Shown here in pieces: positions 30,539 through 42,744 of a stretch of 64,000 bases of DNA. The position numbers and the translations under genes were made by a program. The stretch covers positions 806,001-870,000 of the forward strand of contig JAFFSR010000265.1 of the NCBI GenBank assembly GCA_017163975.1, in the 5' to 3' direction. How positions within the stretch are numbered: position 1 is the stretch's first letter; each line of letters starts with the position of its first letter. Source of the DNA: Anastatus disparis. Taxonomy: Eukaryota > Arthropoda > Insecta > Hymenoptera > Eupelmidae. Below the pieces are notes generated by a model that searched no databases, was not told where the DNA came from, and saw only the letters and a program-made list of their open reading frames with translations.

Positions 30539-31574
30539 TTATTATAAAGATAATGAAAAATTGACTTTAATTGTCGAAAATTATGTAAACTATTCGAAAG
30601 AAATATATCATTTTTGATTATCTAAAAAGCTCAAATATCCTACATATTCAATAAGGATGTATGGCCAAGAGAGGTATAAATAAGGAATTATAATACTGAT
30701 TGCTGGAAATGCCTAATATTTTTTAACTTATAACTTAATAACTTATTCTATCTTTATATTAAATAACATATCCTTTCATTAATTAAGATAAATAATTATT
30801 AAATCTAAATCTTACGTCAAATAAATTTTTGCGTTAGAAATTTTCACGAAATTTGTAAATTAAAATAAAACGAATTTAATACTAAGTAAGTTTATCAAAA
30901 TTGCAAGATTTATTTTATTTTTATTCGGGAAAATAAATTGCAATAACATGAATTGCAAGTGTGTTAAAATAAACACACTTGCGTGTGTAAATTTTAATAT
31001 ATAAGTTTAACGAAACTTCAGATTAATTTAATCATATAGAAAATAAACTTACTTCTATTTGTCTCTTAAAGAGTTAACTTTTAAATTGATGCTTGTATGT
31101 AAACATCAAAAAAAATTTTCATTCGCAGTCGATGTTATAAACTGATTAACTTGATTTTGTTTTCCTTGATGAAAAACCTTTGTTTTTTCTCGTGTTTGAT
31201 ATATTAATATTTCTTAATATTTAGAAAAATCACAAATAATTAAACACAGAGACAAAATTTCCAAATGTTTAGCGTTATTTACTTAAATTGTTTCCATAAA
31301 TATAACAATATTAATACTCGTCTCAAAAAAATTTGACATAACAAAAACAATAGGAACACTTTTAAATAAGAATAATTTCTAGTAAGATAATAACATAAAC
31401 GTTACAAACTTTAATCAAATTTAAACCCTCTTTAATAACGCGTAATAATTACACTGATTCTAAAGTATATGCTTTTTATTTTTATCATCTTTCGAATCTA
31501 AAATTTCGCAACTGACCGACCACTATTGTAGTGATATAATTTTCGACAAGCAAACGGTTTATGATATAAAAGTG

Positions 31575-31576
<2 letters not shown>
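30539..31576. other. AT-rich DNA, no gene seen
   Basis: Stop-dense on both strands; no repeats or splice-bounded frames noticed. Confidence 0.4.

Positions 31577-31629
<53 letters not shown>
31577..31629. repeat. TA microsatellite at the palindrome edge
   Basis: A pure TA tract abutting the left arm of the large palindrome. A short TA tract also abuts the right arm. Confidence 0.95.
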
Positions 31630-31631
<2 letters not shown>

Positions 31632-33494
31632 GACGTTTCAGGTCAACTCACCGAACAAAAAAATAAAATTCGTTGTAAATCTGTGAAAATGTTCCATTTC
31701 ATACCCAAAATATACAAAAAAATTTTCAGAGGTATAGATCCAATGGATTAAGAGTAATGAGTAATGAAATATTGTGATTTTTCAAAATTTTTGGTGAATT
31801 CATCAAATTAATAATTTTTTACTCAAAAACTAAGGGTCCTAGAGATGTACTTATGAAGACATTTCTTGTTGCAAATTAAGCGTAGAATCAGCACAAATTT
31901 TTTTAAATCTCAAGATTGCTATCTTCTGATTGGTCCACTTTGTTATTTCATATAATTTGCAATTACTTGAGTTCGAACAGGTTGATTTCACTCCTGTTGG
32001 AGTATGTTATGTCTTCTGATAACATATTGAAGTAAGCTTTTGCTCCACTTGGCTCGAGCCCTAGGAGAGGAGCTATAGAACTTTGAATATTGAAAAATTT
32101 TTTAATTTTGAATTTAACACATACATCAACATTTTCTTCTTCGATGTTCATAGATCATACAATATACGAATGCATGATTGTCTAAATATTTTAACATTTA
32201 TCTATTTCTTTTATGATGCAAGTGCTTTATTAAAATATTAATTATGCATTACGTACACATCATCAAGATACACTCATAAACAAGAAAATTTTATTCGTTT
32301 AACTAATTTGTCATTATAACTATTTTGCATACGTATTAAAAAATTATTTAAATATACATATTTAGGAATTAAAATTAATACTATATATCTGGAAATAAAA
32401 AGGATAAAGTTAAATAAATTCTATACGGATAAAATTTATTCAATATAAAAATTTATTACAAAATGAAAGAATCTGTTATTTGTGTATTCTGTAACTTTTA
32501 ACAAGTACTTCTTAATTTATCTCCACTCTAATGACATTATAATTTTAAAATACCATTTCAATTTAAAAAAAAATTTTGAGTAATTTATTTTCAGAAAAAT
32601 GAGATAAATTAAGAAGTACTTGTTAAAAGTTACAGAATACACAAATAACAGATTCTTTCATTTTGTAATAAATTTTTATATTGAATAAATTTTATCCGTA
32701 TAGAATTTATTTAACTTTATCCTTTTTATTTCCAGATATATAGTATTAATTTTAATTCCTAAATATGTATATTTAAATAATTTTTTAATACGTATGCAAA
32801 ATAGTTATAATGACAAATTAGTTAAACGAATAAAATTTTCTTGTTTATGAGTGTATCTTGATGATGTGTACGTAATGCATAATTAATATTTTAATAAAAC
32901 ACTTGCATCATAAAGAAATAGATAAATGTTAAAATATTTAGACAATCATGCATTCGTATATTGTATTATCTATGAACATCGAAGAAGAAAATGTTGATGT
33001 ATGTGTTAAATTAAAAATTAAAAAATTTTTCAATATTCAAAGTTCTATAGCTCCTCTCCTAGGGCTCGAGCCAAGTGGAGCAAAAGCTTACTTCAATATG
33101 TTATCAGAAGACATAACATACTCCAACAGGAGTGAAATCAACCTGTTCGAACTCAAGTAATTGCAAATTATATGAAATAACAAAGTGGACCAATCAGAAG
33201 ATAGCAATCTTGAGATTTAAAAAAATTTGTGCTGATTCTACGCTTAATTTGCAACAAGAAATGTCTTCATAAGTACATCTCTAGGACCCTTAGTTTTTGA
33301 GTAAAAAAATTATTAATTTGATGAATTCACCAAAAATTTTGAAAAATCACAATATTTCATTACTCATTACTCTTAATCCATTGGATCTATACCTCTGAAA
33401 ATTTTTTTGTATATTTTGGGTATGAAATGGAACATTTTCACAGATTTACAACGAATTTTATTTTTTTGTTCGGTGAGTTGACCTGAAACGTCCC
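31630..33494. repeat. Near-perfect 1.86-kb palindrome
   Basis: Arms of about 894 bp (31630-32523 and 32601-33494) are inverted copies differing at only a few positions, around a spacer of about 77 bp. Each arm starts GGGACGTTTCAGGTCAACTC next to TA repeats. Each arm carries the same short open frame (MNIEEENVDVCVK...), differing by one residue (Phe versus Leu), at 31963-32151 minus and about 32957-33160 plus. Transcription would give a long hairpin RNA. The outer motif is shared with the minisatellites in the 10.4-kb element. Confidence 0.9.
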
Positions 33495-34580
33495 ATATAT
33501 ATATATGAATACAATGCGTACGCATCTTAAATAGAAAATCATAAGAATATTTTACTTGATTATACACGACACCAATTATTCTACTTGATTATACACGACA
33601 CCGATTATTCTACGCGCATGAAAATACAGGAGTACAATAGTCCAGTGGCACTCGACTCGCGCTCTATTGGATTATAGTTTGATTCTGCGATAAAATTGGC
33701 AAAATTTATTCTTTGAATTTCTTTACGAGTAGAATATTTTACATGATATTTAAAACATCAATTGTATCATGATATTTTCCTTATATCAAATGTAATCATA
33801 TTTAAAATAAGTATTAAAATTATATTCGAAAAATATTCGAAACAAATAGTTTTTTTTTTTTAATCAAATGTTAAACTGAATAGGCAGGATTTTTTAAAAG
33901 CTTTTATGTTGAAAATAATTAGCATCAATATTTTTAATATTGATAATCAGTATTTTAAAAAAACTTTGTATCTGTCACGTAATTTATCAGAGCAACTGCA
34001 TTTTCTTGTAATGTACAATTCGCTTCTCGCTTTAGGTTTAATAATTCTAGGACATGCATGTGTATTTATAGCATAGAAATACTTGCTTGTATTCATGTTA
34101 TTAAAATTAAAAAAAATTAAAATTTCAGATTTCTATATAGAAAAGTACTATTTGATATCTTTAATTCTAATTCCTTTAATCTACATTTAAATTTATTATC
34201 AAATATAATATTACATATAATGTTTGAAACATAAATTACATAATCTCTTTTTATTATATTTATGAATATCTTCTCAAAAACTTTATGTTTACTTTTTTAG
34301 TATTTTTAAATAATGAAAAATAAGATTATTTCCCACATACTAAACAATTAGCTCTGCCAAACGAAAGAATTTGTTAAATATTCAATCGTTTTGATTTTCC
34401 TAGTTCCTGGATACTCTGGTTTAACGTAATAACAAAATGTGTATTTGTATCATAAAAAATTTACTTGGTTTATAGTTCTCTATCGATGAAAATTGAGTTA
34501 AACATTTTTTAAATGAAATTAAAAATTCTGAACTAAAAAAATCATATATTAAACAGGTTAAGCTATAAAATTCAACAGTT
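33495..34580. other. AT-rich DNA with a short direct repeat
   Basis: Two copies of ATTCTACTTGATTATACACGA near 33550-33600; otherwise no gene seen. Confidence 0.4.
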
Positions 34581-34897
34581 AAGGAGATGTAAAATGGATA
34601 CTACATTTGTATTCATAAGTATTGACTATTTTTCCATTTAATGCAAAATTTTCAGTAAAGAAATGCATTAGTTTATAGTATGTACCATAAAGATAATTCA
34701 GTTAAATTTTCAAATAAATTCATTCATTAATTTTTAAGATGTTTGGATTTCTGGTATAAAATAGAAAAATTTTAATGAGTAATATTGGAATCCAAAATTC
34801 TACAAGCTAATGCATTTCTTTTCTGGAAATTAAGTAATGAAATGGAAAAAAGTTAATATTTATAATTATAGGCGTAATGTCTGTTTTACATCTCCTT
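34581..34897. mobile_element. Foldback MITE, about 317 bp
   Basis: Diverged inverted arms start AAGGAGATGTAAAA and end TTTTACATCTCCTT. One arm is recognisably related to 9965-10073 inside the provirus. Confidence 0.55.
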
Positions 34898-35036
34898 TAG
34901 ACTATTTTTTTTTCTTTTTTTTTAGAAATATGAAAAATTATAATTCTTGTTAAATATATAAAATAAGGTGATGAAATAATGAGGAAAAATTTAAAATTAT
35001 AGATGCTGAATGAGATTTTACACCACTATAAAATTC

Positions 35037-35696
35037 TTTCAACCAGGAGTTAAGTTTTTCTTCATTTTCTTGAAGCTATTGCATATTCTTTTTAACCTTT
35101 CCAATAGCATCATCCATAACCGTTTGCGGAAGATCGAGTTTAGTTGCCTTCAGCTAGAAAAAGGTATTGAAAATTACATGTAATAAATATGAACGATAAC
35201 ATTGCTGTTCTCAACTGTTGTTTACCCTTTTTAAATTAGTTTTCGTTGTAATTTTTTTCAGTCAACGAAACAAAAAACTCACCCACAAAAGTTTGTCTTG
35301 CTCTGAAAAATACTAGTGACTAATTATGTGATTGTAATTTTAATATTTCATGACTATTAATACATCAATTAAACATACATTTTCTCAGCAAAAATATTGT
35401 ATTTTTTCATGATGAATTAAAAAATAACATCAAAGACTACCTCACTTTGACAGTAAAGATCTTTAGTAATAACCTCTGCGTAATCGAGTAACGGTGAATT
35501 ATCATGGACAGTAAAGTTTAAATTATATTCCAAAAAAGTTTTATTTCTCGAGCATCCCAAGCTCAGCATAAGATTCATTTTTATACGCTCATCCTTAGTA
35601 TTCGAGGTTAACGTCAAAGATTTATTCCATAAATCAAAGTTTGCATTTTGCAAAACATGACAAACTATTAGAATCACAGCTGTCGGCATATTTGTG
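35037..35696 (-). pseudogene. Aminopeptidase-N-like C-terminal remnant
   Basis: Two minus-strand exon-like blocks. 35441-35696 lies between TTTTTTTTAG and GTAGTC and reads like the ERAP1_C helical domain of M1 aminopeptidases (VCHVLQNANFDLWNKSL, DERIKMNLMLSLGCSRNKTF). From 35153 a last exon follows TTTTTCTAG (LPQTVMDDAIGKVKKNMQ ... NEEKLNSWLKEF), which matches the usual end of these enzymes. An in-frame TAG at 35076-35078 interrupts the second block, and no metallopeptidase core is present upstream, where MITEs lie instead. I therefore call it a gene fragment. M1 enzymes trim N-terminal residues and are gut-membrane proteins in insects. Confidence 0.55.
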
Positions 35697-36127
35697 CTAA
35701 AAAAAAGATACATTTCATGATGTAACAATATATTTATGTAATTAATTTAAAAAAATTTACATAGTAAGAACAAGTTTTATAATGACAGTTTTAACCTTTG
35801 AGTTTGCAAGGCTGTCTTATTTTGGATCTTATTGTTAAAAAATAATTTTTACATAATTTATAGAGTTCAATAATATTTTTATTTGGAATCTTTACAAGCT
35901 TATTTACATATCTCTTATTTTATATTTCGATTAATAAAATATTCATACACTAATTTTAGTAATCGATTGAATCGTTCGAATCATTTGATTATTTAGAGCA
36001 TTTTTAATTTCTACACGAAAATACCGCGACACTTTACTTTTATAATATCGCAAGTGATCGCATGTTAGTATCTTTGAGACATATTTTGAAATATATTATA
36101 AAATTCAATAATATTACATATTATATT

Positions 36128-36445
36128 TGACGATCAAACGAACTTACCTAAGTAAAATTCGATCGAAATTATGTTAGAGGCTCGTTCGAAATCATTACAT
36201 GGTATAATTGTTACTTCTGACACATTCGCCACATTTTCAGAGTCTAAAATAAATGAAAATCTAGTCCATGTTCCTCCTCTATGAAGTTCATGTGTATGTT
36301 TGTCATATTTTTTAGAGTCAATAAAGTAATTATCTAGTACGGGAGAGTTTCAAAACTAAAAAAAGGGTAGGATTGTAATCATTTCGAATGACCCTCTTAC
36401 ATAATTTCGATCGAACTTCACTTAGGTAAGTTCGTTTGATCGTCA
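36128..36445. mobile_element. MITE with TGACGATCAAACGAAC termini
   Basis: Inverted arms of about 50 bp (TGACGATCAAACGAACTTAC ... complement) around non-coding sequence, with ATT on both sides (36125-36127 and 36446-36448). Confidence 0.75.
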
Positions 36446-36496
36446 ATTATGTTTCGAATCTCGTTCACAAGATAACATGGTAGGTGTTGAGAGCTA

Positions 36497-37643
36497 CCCT
36501 GGTAGAAAATTAAGGATAAGATATGCTCAGATAACTAACTGTTGGCTATATCTCGTCGCTACGCAGTCGCGATAAGTGACCGATAAATACACGATAATAT
36601 ATTAAAGATTACAGAGTTGATATAAAATATAATCACTAAAATAATTAAAATTTTTTTCTTCTGATTCGAAATAAATTATAAATATTATAATATTCATTAT
36701 TACAATTCATATGAGTTGTAAATAATTTTGCAATTAAAATCGTTTATAGAAAGCGAATCTGTATATATACATGCTGCCCGCGATGGCGCCTGTTTGTACA
36801 ATCGTAAAATATATCCTATAGTTGTGAATACTGAATGTTGGCTGCGCGCGCATCACTCGACGCTTCGTCTTCTATAAGCATCTATCTTCATCACTATATG
36901 TGCAGGTTAGATTGACTTGACTTAACTTTAAAATTATTAAAGATGCATATATTGTTATTGTAATAGTGTCAACATTTTCTGATCTTTATTGTATAACTTA
37001 AATTTATTTGCGAACATATACAGTATGATTATGAATAAAATATCCATGTAAAATCAGTGAGTGCGAAGTGCGAGTGAGCGAGTGCATATGTAAACTTAGT
37101 GTGAGAGAATACACTGTAAAAGAAAATGGCGAGAAATCACGTCGTTGGTTGACGATTTCAATGCGACCATGCACCGTCGATGTTATTTAACATTGTTGAA
37201 GCGCAAAATCTAACTGATTTAATCTAAAAATCTCGTGTTCAGTTTACGTGAAATCACGCAAAGCACGTTAAAATGTCGCCGTGGAACGAAGTTAAATAAC
37301 CTCGACGGTGCATGGTCGCATTGAAATCGTCGACCAACAACATGATTTTCTGCTATTTTTTTTACAGTGTAAGACTGTCCGTTTAGGAACTGAAAAGGAA
37401 ACAAGGAGTGAACAGCCTTTCTCTTTCTCACTAACTGCGTTCCCATATGCGTGCTCACTCACACTTTGTAATATGCTGTTTATGAATATAGTATAATTCA
37501 ACATTGACCATATTCTTCCGATACCATCGCGATAATTCGTTAAGAGTAATGGAGGTTTATCGCGATATCTAAAAGCATATGATCGCGACTGCCCATAAAA
37601 TACGGGATGATATACTGAAAATATGCTCAACTTTCTACCAGGG
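36497..37643. mobile_element. CCCTGGTAGAAA element with TA duplications
   Basis: Termini CCCTGGTAGAAA and TTTCTACCAGGG are flanked by TA (36495-36496 and 37644-37645), as for Tc1/mariner-type elements. There is no transposase. A smaller MITE sits inside it at 37112-37369. The termini match those of the element at 28343-30538. Confidence 0.75.
37112..37369. mobile_element. Nested 258-bp MITE (CACTGTAAA termini)
   Basis: Inverted arms of about 80 bp begin CACTGTAAAA and end TTTTACAGTG. TA flanks both sides. The arms include conserved ACGATTTCAATGCGACCATG. It inserted into the larger CCCTGG element. Confidence 0.85.
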
Positions 37644-37689
37644 TATAATTACTTTATATTAAACATAAATAATGCATAATTTTTTTTTA

Positions 37690-39795
37690 TTTATCAATTA
37701 TTGAACCAGCAAACGTTTCTGTAAAATATGTAATTGGTTTGTTATAATATTTATAGCAAAAACTCGCGGTTTTATTTAAATATTTTTCAATAGTAGTAGC
37801 AACGCATAATTCTGGTTTTTCTCTTATACGTGGTAAAAACAATAATGGTTGATATTTACCGGGACCTGAAGTTTTTATAGTGTTTGGTATTTCGATTTCT
37901 ATAGAATCAAGTTAAAAAAGAATATTTTTTATATTTATTAGAGAAAAAGTTTGTACTCCGTGTTCAGTTGCTAATGCGAATAATATAATAGCCTTTTCTG
38001 TTGTTCTCAAGAAATATCATCTAAGTGATACAATTTACTTACATAATCTAATACTATTGACGTATCCCAAATTCTATTGTAATTTGGTTTAGTTGGACGT
38101 TGTCTAAATGCACTTTTCAAAAAACGACTCACTGACTCTTGTTTTGATAGATCTATATCTAAAATATTTCTTAGTGCAGCTCTTGCACTATTTAATGTTC
38201 GATACGACGATCCATACGTTTCTTGTAAGAAATTCAATACATTGTTAACTATAGCTGCAAATGGATCACATTTTTTTATTGGGCAAAAAATCCACCAACT
38301 TTTGAAAACTGACTCATATTGCTTTGTAGATGCTGCAAATGATATCATAAAGAAATGTAAGCTGTTCCGTTAAGGGGTGTCTCATGGTCCTGCAAGGTAA
38401 CATCAATAAATCAATTGAAGCATTAAATTTCAAAGGTGTTTTGAGTAGAAGTTCATTAAAAATAGGGGAACAATTTTGCGTAGGCCAAAAAGGAACAACA
38501 ACGACTCCCACTGCTTTTTCATCGATTATTTTTGTAATACTTTTGGAGTAAGTGAAAACGGTGGAAAAGCATAAAATTCCGTATCATACCATGGGGTCGT
38601 AAAAGCTTCTACTGTAAAGACATCGGCATCTTTATGTCAAGAACAATAAATCGGGTACTTTGAATTTATTTTCGAAGCAAAGAAATCAATTTTTGCTACA
38701 CCAAATTTTCTCTCAACTTCTGTAAACGCGTAAATCGATAATTCCGATTCAGTATCAATATTTATAATTCTAGATTGTTTATCTGCTTCAAGATTTTTTG
38801 CGAATAACTAAATGTTTCTCTTTTCAGCCCAAAGCCATATTTTCCTAGCTAATAGATTGTAAGATATATATTTAGTCCCACCCGTTCTATTTATATAAGA
38901 TATAGCAGTTGTATTATCAATTTTCAAAAGTATTTGTAAATTTTCAAATTTATTTGCAAATGATTTTAAAGATATTTTTTCTCTCATCTTTTGTTTAAAA
39001 ACCATGAAGTTTTTCACCTTCACAGAAAGCTCCCCATGCTGTCAAAGAGGCATCTGTATATATTTTTAATTGATATACTGATTTTCTAATTGGATTGTAT
39101 GAATATCTTAATTATTCTTTCCACCATTCAAGATCTTTAAATGAATTATCTGAAATGATCATGTATTTGTTATAATCTTTAGTATCATTATTGTATAAAA
39201 ATAAATTTTTATTTATTTCTAAATTTTTTGTGTACAATTTTCCATAATTTATTCCAGGACAACAAGCAATTAAAGATCCTATCAAACATGCTACATCTCT
39301 TATCTTATATTTTTTCTTTTTTCTAAATTTTTCAATCTGTTTAATTAATCTAAATCTTTTCTCATCAGTGGGCTCAATTGACATTTCAATAGAATCTTAA
39401 CATTTTTTACTAGGATCCAATGAACTCTTTTTAAAATTAATTACAAATCCTAAACTTTTTAATAAAGTAATCGTTGTATCTTTATTAAAAATACTTCCAT
39501 TATAAGTTTTTTCGAAAAAAATAAAATCATCTAAATATACTGTCGATCTCAAACCCATTTCTCACAACTTTGCAACTACTGGTTTTATAATTTTTGTAAA
39601 AATATATGGACATACACACAAACCAAATGGTAAACAAGTAAATTGGTAAAAATTATTATTAAATGGAAATCTTAAAAACTTTTCAGATTTTTTGGCAATA
39701 GGTACGAGAAAAAAGGCATCTTTTAAATCTAGCGAGCACATAAAATCATTTGCAAAAATTGTTTTACTTGCTGTCTGTATATTTCCTATTAGCAA
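37690..39795 (-). pseudogene. Decayed DIRS-like tyrosine-recombinase retrotransposon
   Basis: Fragments in the order expected for DIRS/Ngaro-type elements on the minus strand. RT fingers/palm come first (SLDLKDAFFLVPI, FTCLPFGLCVCPYIF at 39562-39795). A YLDDF box near 39530 follows an in-frame TGA. The RT connection region is at 39112-39384, RNase H (TDASLTAWGAF, DNTTAISYINRTGG) at about 38808-39060, and a recombinase-like N-terminal domain (TKQYESVFKSWWIF, LNSARAALRNILD) at 38007-38348. Several stops and frameshifts interrupt it. DIRS elements integrate with a tyrosine recombinase rather than a DDE integrase. No intact copy remains here. Confidence 0.7.
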
Positions 39796-39814
39796 TTTCT
39801 TAACGCATTAATCA

Positions 39815-40325
39815 CTGTAAAAATAAGCGGGCAAAGCGTACTTTTTTCCTGCGAATCCACAGGGCGAAAAGTTCTTTACGCCCGCCAACATCAATAAAAC
39901 TAAAAATAAGCGGAAGAAAAGTACTTTTCCCCGCTTATTTTTAGAGCAATTAATGTTGGCGGGCGTAAAGAACTTTTCACCCTTTGAATTCGCAAGAAAA
40001 AAATACGTATTTTCCGCTTGATTTAAGAGAAATGGGTTTCGCGGGAGAAAAATACTTTACTCCCACTTATTTTTAGAGAAATTAATATTAGCGAGCATAA
40101 AGAACTTTTCGCCCTATGAATTTGGAAAAAAAGTACGCTTCTTCTGCTTAATTTAAGAAAAATTGAATTTGCGGGAGAAAAGTACTTTTCTTATTTTTAG
40201 TGTCATTGATGTTGGCGGGCGTAAAGAACTTTTCGCCCTGTAAATTCGCAAGAAAAAAGTAAGCTTTGCCCGCTTATTTTTACAGTAATTAATGTTGGCG
40301 GGTGTAAAGAACTTTTCTCCCTCTG
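39815..40325. repeat. Minisatellite of about 100-bp units with GGCGGGCGTAAAGAACTTTTC
   Basis: About five diverged units, partly in inverted orientation at the left end, each with a GCGGGCGTAAAGAAC core and a CGCTTATTTTTAG stretch. It borders the RT end of the DIRS remnant and may be part of its terminal region or a separate foldback element. Confidence 0.7.
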
Positions 40326-40570
40326 AATTAATGGGAAAAAGCAAAATCATTCATAAGTATAAATCTTATTGGAATTCCAATTGGAATTCTATCATGAATT
40401 TCCATAAAATTCAAATTGGAATCCCAATCAGACTTTTTAAACGGGGAATTAATAAGAATCGCAACGTTAAAATATAATTACATATATTCACAAGATTATG
40501 ACTTTTATTAAAGCTAGGGTACCTCGGAGTCGCAAAGCCCGCCCAGAGCAATTAAAACATTGTTATGGCC

Positions 40571-40821
40571 CTGAGATTCACGGAGAGAATAAGGCGGAAG
40601 TAATTTTTTGCGCCCACTATTGCTATGATTCCTTACGCACTCGTTGCGGAAATCTGGCTTGTGTACAAGCAATAATTCCATAATAAGCTATCGAGAATGA
40701 ATCCGTTTACTTATAGAATTATTGCTTGTGCGCAAGACATATTTCCACAACGTACACGCAAGGAACCATAACGATAGAGGACGCAAGGAATTATTCCCAA
40801 TTTATTCTCTCCGTGCACTCT
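40571..40821. mobile_element. Diverged inverted-repeat element
   Basis: Arms begin GAGATTCACGGAGAGAATAA and end in the near complement, with matching internal blocks (AAGCAATAATTCC against AATTATTGCTTG). Imperfect arms suggest an old MITE. Confidence 0.55.
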
Positions 40822-40863
40822 TAAAACTTTTTGTTAGTCAGCAGCACTAAAACTTTTTGAGTA

Positions 40864-40999
40864 TGTACACTTGGCTGAAAGGATATTTTTCCGAATGATT
40901 TAAAATTCTAACCTTTGATTGGACCTTTCCGTTTTAAACTTTGTTTTTATTGGAGCATTTCAAAAGATTCGGAAAAATATCCTTTTTGCCAAGTGTACA
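40864..40999. mobile_element. 136-bp MITE (TGTACACTTGGC termini)
   Basis: Arms of about 32 bp (TGTACACTTGGCTGAAAGGA ... complement) around an AT-rich centre. Confidence 0.7.
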
Positions 41000-41631
41000 A
41001 ACTAATACATAGCGCGCAAGAAAATATAAATATGGCAACGTCACTTTGTACATTTGGAGAAAAAGAATAGGAAGAGAGAAAGAAGAAAAGAAAGTGTCTG
41101 TCTCTCTTATTCTCATACTTAAATGTGTGCAAGTGGCTGCATAACGCTGCCATACATATCTCAGTATTGTAAATACTTCGATTTATAATTAAATGAAAAT
41201 TGTGTGGCTAAGCTTTGCCAGATTTAAATATAATATTTATAATGGTGTTAAGATTATTGTATTAGTTTTTTTATCAATTTCTTAATAATATTGTTAAAGA
41301 TATTGATGAAAACAAGTGATAATTTTAGACACTTGCATAAAAGCCCATGTTAATAACCGGATCGGAAAGATATCGTGGCTAGCCAAGATGGCATACAAGG
41401 CTCTCTATAGGCAGCCAGGTGTGGCCCACGCTGATTTTGTAACGGGGATAACACACGGCTTAAGCAGGGCCCAGTCTTTTTACATTGATATGCGCATGCG
41501 TAAACACAAACTATACATTGCTTTTTTCCTAACCAAAATTTAACTTTGTATAGTTTATGCTATATATAGATATAGATTTACTGCAGAGAAGACATTGCCT
41601 TCCAAGGACCTCGCTAGCACCCCGTTACACA
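41000..41631. other. Non-coding DNA with a GC-richer block
   Basis: 41340-41480 is less AT-rich and interrupted by stops (AAGATGGCATACAAGGCTCT and neighbours). It could be a repeat fragment, but I could not assign it. Confidence 0.3.
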
Positions 41632-41978
41632 CCCTGCTAAAAAATCTCAGGTGAGAAATCACCTGATTTCTCAGGTGATTAATCATGCCAAAATCTCATG
41701 TGACGATTTTTTTGGTTTTTACACGTTTCAAAGCATACTTAGTCAATTGCGAACTATTTTTGAAAATTTTTGAAAAATTTGAACTTAGAAAATTTTTTAA
41801 AAATTTGGTCTTAGAAAAAATTTTGACTTATTTTACAAAAAATTTTCTAAGTTCAATTTTTCAAAAATTTTCAAAAATAGTTCGCAATTGATTAAGCATG
41901 GTTTGAAACGTGTAAAACCCAAAAAAATCATCACATGAGATTTTGGCATGATTAATCACCTGAGATTTTTTAGTAGGG
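41632..41978. mobile_element. Palindromic MITE (CCCTGCTAAAAAATCTCAG termini)
   Basis: Two arms of about 165 bp form an almost complete palindrome around AAATTTGGTCTTAGAAAA. There is no coding sequence. The target duplication is unclear. Confidence 0.8.
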
Positions 41979-42744
41979 CAGCGCCATTCTTCACTACAGT
42001 TTGCCTAGAGAGGGCCATGTTAGGATTTCTTGGCAATTAGTTGGGGCCAAGCCAGCACCCTGTTATCATTTCCGATCGGGATGTACAACTTTAGGGCTCG
42101 ATATCTCGAAAACGGTGTGGCTAATCGGTATAAAATATAATCATTTTATATCAGGCCGATATCTATCTCTTGTTAAATTTTTAAGACTTTCTAAAAACAA
42201 ATGAAATAAGGTCTATACTACCTCAAGTCTATGGAATATATCGAGAATACTGCAAATAATTTCGATCACTAAATGATGCTAGAGCCCAACGTTGCAGCCT
42301 TCTGATTCTCGGCCTAGAGATAGAAAATTAGTTAAAAAGGACTACTTGAGGGATTAGCATCTTTAGAAAAGGTAAGGAAGGTATATGGGCAAAAGGTGTA
42401 ATGCAGTCACTATACCAAGAAGCTTTAGGTGCGTAAACCAAGAACTTATAAGATAAACTTAAAAGGGCGGATGGTGGGAGAAGAAGAAAGAGTGAGGGTA
42501 ATAAGTCAAAATTAACAAAATAAAGTTTTCAGCAGCAATAAGTCAGCTCTTGACTATTGAGTTAAGAACATCAGCTATAGCTATATAAGATATTTTTAGT
42601 TGTATTCAATAAAAAATAGTATAACATTTGCTGTTAGACTCTAATTTGTATTTTCGTCTTGAAGAACATATAAGTAAATGAAGTATTTTAATAAACATCT
42701 CATCTAAATTTGATGGTAAGTAAATCTTGTTATATGTACATTTA
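41979..42744. other. Non-coding DNA, no gene seen
   Basis: No supported frame or repeat was noticed in this stretch. Confidence 0.35.
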
